Origin: Dongshaea marina
Lineage (GTDB): Bacteria > Pseudomonadota > Gammaproteobacteria > Enterobacterales > Aeromonadaceae
Reading direction: 5' to 3'
Assembly: GCF_003072645.1 (NCBI RefSeq)
Contig: NZ_CP028897.1
Span: forward strand, 3,733,658-3,797,657
Length of the DNA stretch: 64,000 nucleotides
Part shown: positions 58,860-64,000 of the stretch, one piece after another
Layout: every line of letters starts with the position of its first letter
Numbering within the stretch: position 1 is the stretch's first letter
Program-made: the position numbers and the translations under genes
Notes under the pieces: generated by a model
What the model saw: the letters and a program-made list of their open reading frames with translations, nothing else
Database searches by the model: none
Told to the model about the DNA's origin: nothing

Positions 58860-59549
58860 TTAACCACAAGCCACTGCTTTCGACTCACCAAGAAGGTGTT
58901 CAATGATTAACTCCAGATGACGATCCAAGTCCAGCTCCATACGAACGAGGGATGTCTCAATAACCGCCTGACTCTCACTAAGCCCCTCATCTGTCCGATA
59001 TACAAGCTCGTCACCCTCCCCAAGCTCTTTTCTGATATATTTCAGCTGATTCGGATTCACTATCAGGCTCACCCGATTATGCTTTAACTGCTCATCAACC
59101 ATCTTGCTGATGCGACGGATCAATAACTCAGTTGTGTCCTGTTCACCCGCAAACTCACGGATCGCAAAAGCCACGAGGGAGCGTACCTTCTGCTCCATCT
59201 CACAAGCGATCGCCCGCTCTAAGGATTGCTCATCGACCAGCCATTGAATCGCATCTGCTATGGCCTGGCTTTGCGCACTCTCAGCCAGCTCTCTGGCATG
59301 ATTTGTTGCCTGAAGATGAGCCTGCTCCTGCATCAATGCGATCTCTTGCCGGGCTTGTGCTAATTGCTCCTGTGCCTGCTCAATAATTTGTGAAGCTTCT
59401 ATACGAGCTTGTTGCATCAGGTATTCAGCTTGCTGCATCTTCTCAAATGTCTCAGAGCCTATGACATCTCCGGTCATTGGTATCCCTGAGATCTGAGAGA
59501 TCGCAATAGAAAATGGGTTCACAAAAACCTCCTGATCCGCTTCCACCAT
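58860..59549 (-). CDS. sctL: T3SS stator protein SctL
   Basis: 229 residues of the SsaK/YscL/FliH family. A long Gln/Ala-rich coiled coil (about 35-100) leads to a globular C-terminal domain that binds the ATPase. It links SctN to the SctQ pods. It overlaps the sctK end by up to 31 bases; the exact start is uncertain within that overlap. Confidence 0.85.
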   Translation of the reverse strand: MVEADQEVFVNPFSIAISQISGIPMTGDVIGSETFEKMQQAEYLMQQARIEASQIIEQAQEQLAQARQEIALMQEQAHLQATNHARELAESAQSQAIADAIQWLVDEQSLERAIACEMEQKVRSLVAFAIREFAGEQDTTELLIRRISKMVDEQLKHNRVSLIVNPNQLKYIRKELGEGDELVYRTDEGLSESQAVIETSLVRMELDLDRHLELIIEHLLGESKAVACG

Positions 59550-60121
59550 TGAATAAGCTGCCGATGGGATTGGTTATCTATCGGGGTTGTCACAAAATCG
59601 GCAGGGAAGAGAATTGATAAAGCTCTCCACACAGTGGTATTGCGATAAAGACCCGCCCAGCCCAGATAAAAAGCGAGCTCGGGTAATTTTGTCTCTGATA
59701 TAGGCTCTATCGCTACCTGAATTCCCTGATCTATCTGCTGCTCTTGAGGGAAAATGCCATGCAGTTGCCAGAAAACCTCCTCTCCTAAACAGCTAATGAG
59801 CGGCTTTCTATAATTACCCAGAAGAAAGTAATCAAATTTTGCGATTCGAATCAAACCAAGGGCGGTCAGCAATACCGGAAGACGCCTGAAATCCTGTAGC
59901 AACTCGGTCTCAAACTCATCGTCGGGGATGACGAGTCCATGCTCAGGAAATCCACGACGCAAACGGATCAGCGAGTCCAGCTCTCTTCTGTAATGGGGAT
60001 AGTCCTGATAGCTTCTTTGCCAGCCTTGTAAGCCTAAGTGACGCCACCAATCCAACCCCATCCACTGTCCGGGAGCGTATGCCAGCTGATGTAATGAAGT
60101 AACCGAATCGTGCCATTCCAT
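59519..60121 (-). CDS. sctK: T3SS sorting platform protein SctK
   Basis: 200 residues, Trp-rich, beginning MEWHDSVTSLHQLAYAPGQWMGLDWW. It occupies the sctK slot (STM1410 in SPI-2) between sctJ and sctL. SctK proteins cap the sorting platform pods and contact the SctD ring. The family is poorly conserved, so the call rests mainly on size and order. It starts 2 bases after sctJ. Confidence 0.75.
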   Translation of the reverse strand: MEWHDSVTSLHQLAYAPGQWMGLDWWRHLGLQGWQRSYQDYPHYRRELDSLIRLRRGFPEHGLVIPDDEFETELLQDFRRLPVLLTALGLIRIAKFDYFLLGNYRKPLISCLGEEVFWQLHGIFPQEQQIDQGIQVAIEPISETKLPELAFYLGWAGLYRNTTVWRALSILFPADFVTTPIDNQSHRQLIQWWKRIRRFL

Positions 60122-60123
60122 AT

Positions 60124-60846
60124 CTATAGCGCCTTTCGCCTGAAGATTAGCACCATAAAACCAATCAGAGATGAAATAATCCCGGCAATCCCCGCAATAA
60201 ATAAAATCTGATTACGCTGGGTCACATCACTCTTTGTGACCCCAGGTAAGACCGCATTTGAACTATAGCGAAAGGTAGCTGGCATAAGTAAAATGCTAAT
60301 CTTGTCGTAGCTGATTCCCGGAATACTGTCACGTATCAGTCCCTTGATCTGATCCTGATAGCGACTCATATTCACCTCGGGAGAATACTTTATAAGAACT
60401 GCGGCTGAAGGAGGGGTCTTCTGTCTCCCTGTATCATCAATTTTATCTGCTGCAATTGAGACACTGCTCTCAATAACACCATCCATCTCACTGAGCATAT
60501 CCTCCAACTGCTGTTCTTTCAGGTAGTTCATCTTAGCTTTCTCCTGCTCAGGAGAGGTAACCAGCTGACCCGAAGGAAAAATATCCTTCATATCAAAGCG
60601 CTTTCGCTTGGGGAAACCATTCTGCCTTAAGATTTCGACGGCATTGATAAATTGTTTCTTATCGACAAGCAAGGTCACATCACCACCTTTGCCCACCTCT
60701 TTCTTTGCCGGGATCTTATTGAGCATCAACAGAGCCAACATTTGATTTGCTTCCTGCTCTGGCAGATTGTTATATAGGTTGACCTTACAGCCAGTCAAAA
60801 AGAGCAAGACTAGCAGTAGCCCCCAGCGCAGTGTCAGAAACATCAT
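60124..60846 (-). CDS. sctJ: T3SS inner-ring lipoprotein SctJ
   Basis: 240-residue SsaJ/YscJ/PrgK lipoprotein. Signal with lipobox LTGC (Cys20), ring-building motif domains (ANQMLALLMLNKIPAKKE near 35; DMLSEMDGVIESSVSIA near 120) and a C-terminal membrane helix (ILFIAGIAGIISSLIGFMVLIF). It forms the periplasmic inner ring with SctD. Its ATG overlaps the sctI stop by 4 bases. Confidence 0.94.
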   Translation of the reverse strand: MMFLTLRWGLLLVLLFLTGCKVNLYNNLPEQEANQMLALLMLNKIPAKKEVGKGGDVTLLVDKKQFINAVEILRQNGFPKRKRFDMKDIFPSGQLVTSPEQEKAKMNYLKEQQLEDMLSEMDGVIESSVSIAADKIDDTGRQKTPPSAAVLIKYSPEVNMSRYQDQIKGLIRDSIPGISYDKISILLMPATFRYSSNAVLPGVTKSDVTQRNQILFIAGIAGIISSLIGFMVLIFRRKAL

Positions 60847-61190
60847 TGCATACTCACCAATTTATTAACCGATTGAGAGGCTGAGCCAGCTGTTTTCGCG
60901 ACCAGCTCCACCTCAACGACCGCCTTAACAATATTGAGCTGAGAGCTGAGAATCTTCTCGGGAGAAACCTGATCAAATGAATCCATATGAAGCTTTGTAA
61001 AATTGGAGTCAATTTGCAAACTCTTGTCTCGAATCGCCTGAACCATGGACTGATCCATATCCCGGGTTTCAGGGGATTTCAGCATCTGGGTAAACTTCTC
61101 GATCTGCTGAGGCTCTGGAGTCACAGGCTCTGCCTTGATGGTATTTGTCGCTTCAGTTATCGCTTTTACAGTATTTAGGTCCATCAACAT
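60843..61190 (-). CDS. sctI: T3SS inner rod protein SctI
   Basis: 115 residues. The C-terminal helix (SSQLNIVKAVVEVELVAKTAGSASQSVNKLVSMQ) is the conserved SctI/SsaI/PrgJ segment that forms the rod or adaptor beneath the needle. The protein is about 30 residues longer than SsaI, the extra being a polar N-terminal region rich in Thr and Glu. It sits in the order needle - chaperone - rod - lipoprotein. Confidence 0.85.
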   Translation of the reverse strand: MLMDLNTVKAITEATNTIKAEPVTPEPQQIEKFTQMLKSPETRDMDQSMVQAIRDKSLQIDSNFTKLHMDSFDQVSPEKILSSQLNIVKAVVEVELVAKTAGSASQSVNKLVSMQ

Positions 61191-61194
61191 TCTC

Positions 61195-61521
61195 CTATCT
61201 ATCAGACAACAAACGAATCAACTCGACTGCGGGCTCCTGCTCCTGATAATCATCCGGATTAATATCAACACTCTGACCTAAAAGGGCCTCAACAGCTCTT
61301 GCCTCTATCAGAGGGCTCGACTCTAACAACTTTATGGCCTGTGCATCCTTTTTCATTCCAAATAGGATGACCGCTTGGCAGATCATCAACATAGAAGAAT
61401 CGAGTTCACAATCCGGTAACCGTGAATACAAGATTTCAGCCTGACGAAACAAGTTATTATTGACTGCTGCAAATGCACACTCTACCAATAACTTTGACAA
61501 CTCATTATCCAAGGTTCTCAT
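61195..61521 (-). CDS. ssaH: Needle chaperone SsaH/YscG-like
   Basis: 108-residue TPR-like helical protein (ELSKLLVECAFAAVNNNLFRQAEILYSRLP; MLMICQAVILFGMKKDAQAIKLLESSP). YscG/SsaH proteins pair with a small YscE/SsaE partner to hold the needle subunit in the cytoplasm. It overlaps the sctF stop by 4 bases and lies in the ssaH slot. Confidence 0.8.
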   Translation of the reverse strand: MRTLDNELSKLLVECAFAAVNNNLFRQAEILYSRLPDCELDSSMLMICQAVILFGMKKDAQAIKLLESSPLIEARAVEALLGQSVDINPDDYQEQEPAVELIRLLSDR

Positions 61522-61733
61522 ATCTTCTGTATAATTCCGCTTAGCATATCTTTAATTGTCTTGATTATTGCACTTTCATAATTCACAAATGTCGAGTACT
61601 GTTGAACACTGAACTGAGCCTGAAGCATCTTATCCGGGTTTGTTAGATCTCCCGCTGTCATTTTGCTCTGCACATTTTGCGCGGCCTGCCCAGCAAGTTT
61701 TGATAACTGATCTGTTAATTGCTGTAATTCCAT
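61518..61733 (-). CDS. sctF: T3SS needle subunit SctF
   Basis: 71 residues, the same length as Salmonella SsaG, and near-identical in key stretches: QFSVQQYSTFVNYESAIIKTIKDMLSGIIQKI against the SsaG C-terminus, and SKLAGQAAQNVQSKM at the N-terminus. It polymerises to the hollow needle. It lies 30 bases downstream of the AraC gene on the same strand. Confidence 0.94.
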   Translation of the reverse strand: MELQQLTDQLSKLAGQAAQNVQSKMTAGDLTNPDKMLQAQFSVQQYSTFVNYESAIIKTIKDMLSGIIQKI

Positions 61734-61763
61734 TTTTCACTCCTCAGCCAATGAAAAATACTA

Positions 61764-62468
61764 TTAACTAACATGGGCAGTCTCTCTAAGGTATGTAGGC
61801 GAATATCCATAATGTTTTTTAAAACAGTCTGAGAAGTGTGCATGATTGCTGAATCCACACTCCATCGCTATATCAGATATTCTCACCTGACTTCCAAGAA
61901 GCATCTGTCTTCCATGCTCGAGCCGCCGTTTAATCAACCAGTGTTTTGCTGAAATCCCAAATTTCTCATAAAAAATAATATTCAGCTTACGAACGGTTAT
62001 CCCAAGCTCATCGGCATAGCGAGCAACAGGCCAGGGATTTAGATATGTCTCATCTAGATACTCAAAAAAGCCTTTATTTGTATCGACTAGTGAGTGAAGC
62101 AGATCTGAAAAATATTTTTTCTCCATTCCTAGACAGTATGCATAGACAAACTGGAGTAAGGTTTTGCGGTTTATCTCACCTAATCCCTGAGAAACTCTAA
62201 TGAAGTCACTATCGATAGGTAACCGATATACGTTATCCTGATGCCTATGAAATGAATACACTGGCTCGACGATATCAAAGAGATCCCGGTAAACACACTG
62301 GAAGTCACCAATATAGAAAAGATAGTTTACCCAATGATCTCGGCTCTCGGCCGAGATCACAGCTGAATCATCAGTTACAACTAAGCTATTCTCACCAAAA
62401 GACATGGACTTCCCATTAACCAATAACTCAATTGGCCCTTTGCAGAAGATGAACTGGACTGTCTTCAT
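61764..62468 (-). CDS. AraC-family regulator within the T3SS locus (EsrC-like)
   Basis: 234 residues. The C-terminal DNA-binding part (about 135-230) has both helix-turn-helices: VARYADELGITVRKLNIIFYEKFGISAKHWL and ISDIAMECGFSNHAHFSDCFKKHYGYSPTYLRE. The N-terminal part (VQFIFCKGPIELLVNGKSMSFGENSLVVTDDS) is a small sensing or dimerisation domain. Edwardsiella has the AraC regulator EsrC in its related T3SS, activated by EsrB. It precedes sctF by 30 bases, so it may be read with the needle operon and autoregulate it. GGAG lies eight bases before the ATG. Confidence 0.83.
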   Translation of the reverse strand: MKTVQFIFCKGPIELLVNGKSMSFGENSLVVTDDSAVISAESRDHWVNYLFYIGDFQCVYRDLFDIVEPVYSFHRHQDNVYRLPIDSDFIRVSQGLGEINRKTLLQFVYAYCLGMEKKYFSDLLHSLVDTNKGFFEYLDETYLNPWPVARYADELGITVRKLNIIFYEKFGISAKHWLIKRRLEHGRQMLLGSQVRISDIAMECGFSNHAHFSDCFKKHYGYSPTYLRETAHVS

Positions 62469-62552
62469 TGGATAACTCCATGGTTGAAAAAAGTTTTTCC
62501 TTTAAACATATCTTGCATAATGAATTTTTCCTTTTCGATACTCCATACGGTC

Positions 62553-62568
62553 AACACCTTAGATCAAT
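62553..62568 (-). promoter_or_regulatory. Candidate T3SS operator motif, copy 2
   Basis: AACACCTTAGATCAAT on the plus strand, 85-100 bases before the AraC start. It matches 14 of 16 bases with 57480-57495. On the minus strand it runs directly into TTGACC, a good -35 hexamer. Confidence 0.5.
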
Positions 62569-62593
62569 TCTCCAGCTGAGTTAGAGCTGGTGA

Positions 62594-62827
62594 TTAACTG
62601 TGTGAACGCTTATGGTAGCGCCCCCATAAGGTGCGGATAATGACTCTACCGGCAGCGCATGCTTCAATTTGATGGTTGATCTTTTGATAGTCTTCGGGCT
62701 TACATGCCCCACGCCTTAACCCACTCAGTGCCTCAAGTTGCTCATCTATTTTGTGTATCAGCTCACTCAAGAAAATACCATCCTGATCATCTTTTAGCCT
62801 ATCTTCTAACTGAGTTATGCTTGGCAT
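62594..62827 (-). CDS. ssaE: SsaE-like T3SS needle chaperone
   Basis: 77 residues with two helices. It matches the SsaE layout: TQLEDRL at the start, IDEQLEALSG, then DYQKINHQIEACAAGRVIIRTLWGRYH near the end (SsaE has Y...N...IEA...II...RYH). It is the likely partner of the SsaH-like chaperone in holding the needle subunit. It lies 9 bases after sctD. Confidence 0.8.
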   Translation of the reverse strand: MPSITQLEDRLKDDQDGIFLSELIHKIDEQLEALSGLRRGACKPEDYQKINHQIEACAAGRVIIRTLWGRYHKRSHS

Positions 62828-62836
62828 ACTTTACTC

Positions 62837-64000
62837 CTACAAATTCAGTGGGATATGAAGCAGTTGTCCATCTTTAGTTAACTCAATACCAGACTCCCCA
62901 AGCTCGGAAACCTCGTATCCGCTAGGTAGCCTTGTACCCTCTTGTACACGCATTCCATTATTCAAAATTAGATACGGACTATGATTATTCCCGCCAAAGC
63001 TAATGATCGGAGCAGGAAGTAGCCCAAGCATTGATTTACCAATAGGAATATTCTGATAGATAATCCTTAAAACATTTGGATGTTCAATAGCAAACTGATC
63101 TAATGCCTCTTTCAATACCCTTTCAGCATCATTGTCTAATGTACCTGTGATGACTATCATGGTGCCACTTCGTGAAACACTCAGTTTACCAAGAAGATTT
63201 TTGCTTCTTAGCATTTCAACTAATAATCGTAGCCCGTCATCATGCTGGCTCTTCACTTCCCATGATTTTAAGCCCCTAACTCTGGATATGGTTTGACTGA
63301 CCTTCTCCCACTGTTTATCAGCGTATATTGCTCCCGAAATAATAACTGTACCGAGTTTGTTTCCAGAAAGAACAGAAACATGGGAGTATCCATTTTGCTG
63401 CAAGATAAAGGCTACATTGTTCACTATATCCTGTTGGCAAACCGCTTGGTTTCGGTAATGAATGCCTAACATTACCAACTTATCAAGTAGATCCTGATAT
63501 GCAGAGCCATCCTGGCAATAACCTCGAACCGTTAATAATCCATCATTGGTCCAAAAAAGTTTCAGTGCTTTATAAGCTGGTTTTTCTGATTGCTCAGCAA
63601 CCCAGGCTTTAGGATTAAACTCAGGAACTGCTGGTTTTTCTAACCCTCTCCATCCCAGGTACAGAATCCCTCCACTTAGTAGCAGGAATAAACCAAATGC
63701 ATAAGGATATATTCGACTACCGATACGAGGTGTTCTTGTCACTCTTCGAGAGGGGATCTCCTCAATATTCAGTTCCTGGTCGGATCGACCAACAACGAAA
63801 CACAAGCCTGCCAGATCAATCACTGATCCCGGAATAAATTCATCTGACTCTTGCTGTGGTATACCATCGAACCATAATGGCACCCCTGTCTCGGCTAGCC
63901 GAACTCCCTGTTCATTTACCTGGAGGGTAGCACTCTGATCCCCCTCCAGGGCAACGGCAATATCCGAGTCATCTGAACCAATTGATATCTCTCCTTCCGG
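62837..64000 (-). CDS. sctD: T3SS inner-ring protein SctD, partial (N-terminus beyond window)
   Basis: 387 residues visible; the frame stays open to base 64000, so the start lies outside. The first visible residues (PEGEISIGSDDSDIAVALEG) are the FHA-like cytoplasmic domain that binds the sorting platform. A GTG at 63883 inside this domain is not the start. A membrane helix (YPYAFGLFLLLSGGILYLGWRG) lies about 85 residues further on, then three periplasmic ring-building domains and a C-terminal segment. The SsaD order (sctD before ssaE) is kept. Confidence 0.9.
   Translation of the reverse strand, partial: PEGEISIGSDDSDIAVALEGDQSATLQVNEQGVRLAETGVPLWFDGIPQQESDEFIPGSVIDLAGLCFVVGRSDQELNIEEIPSRRVTRTPRIGSRIYPYAFGLFLLLSGGILYLGWRGLEKPAVPEFNPKAWVAEQSEKPAYKALKLFWTNDGLLTVRGYCQDGSAYQDLLDKLVMLGIHYRNQAVCQQDIVNNVAFILQQNGYSHVSVLSGNKLGTVIISGAIYADKQWEKVSQTISRVRGLKSWEVKSQHDDGLRLLVEMLRSKNLLGKLSVSRSGTMIVITGTLDNDAERVLKEALDQFAIEHPNVLRIIYQNIPIGKSMLGLLPAPIISFGGNNHSPYLILNNGMRVQEGTRLPSGYEVSELGESGIELTKDGQLLHIPLNL

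Overview
The window is chromosomal DNA from a marine-type gammaproteobacterium near Vibrionales, Aeromonadales or Alteromonadales. The main evidence is the order thiI - pomB - pomA facing xseB - ispA - dxs, with a sodium-type PomA/PomB stator, plus a near-perfect LexA box at recN. No rRNA, tRNA, CRISPR array, transposase or integrase was seen.

Layout. 1-810 is the tail of an MFS drug exporter. 811-2096 is a long non-coding stretch made of two imperfect tandem copies of a roughly 570-base unit. 2097-5102 is a one-permease HlyD/ATPase/ABC-2 export operon. 5330-12209 holds a cytochrome b561-like protein, a small unknown, a sugar O-acetyltransferase, recN, oligopeptidase B, an AraC regulator and an NTF2-like protein. 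12382-18830 is the thiI/pomAB/xseB-ispA-dxs block. 18898-31385 holds two periplasmic binding proteins, yadGH, cobQ, another binding protein, hpt, mpl, ppa, lldD and a NorR-like regulator. 31621-37876 is an alpha-glucan locus: LamB/ScrY-type porin, SUT-like MFS transporter and secreted pullulanase. 37974-39859 is a LysR regulator divergent from a fumarylacetoacetase-family enzyme.

39943-64000 (running off the end) is a type III secretion island of the Salmonella SPI-2 / Edwardsiella Esa type. Read on the minus strand from 64000 downwards, the apparatus order is sctD, ssaE-like, an AraC regulator, sctF, ssaH-like, sctI, sctJ, sctK, sctL, sctW, ssaM-like, sctV, N, O, P, Q, R, S, T, U. A GNAT gene on the plus strand follows. 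Then comes a translocon operon in SPI-2 order (sseA-, sseB-, sscA-, sseC-, sseD-, sseE-like). It is followed by an AT-rich cargo segment with two predicted effectors and two class I chaperones. The effector at 42525-43613 carries a His/Cys pair typical of caspase-fold (clan CD) proteases. The 611-residue effector at 40364-42199 is unrecognised. The secretin and the SsrAB-type regulators are not in the window.

Sequence quality. Ten otherwise intact genes, including ppa and sctU, are each broken by single-base deletions, eleven in all, and every deletion lies in a homopolymer run (ten in G/C runs, one in an A/T run). Adding back one base at each site restores a normal-length protein in every case. 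Long-read consensus errors are a more likely cause than real gene decay. These genes are listed as pseudogenes because that is how the sequence reads, but they are probably functional.
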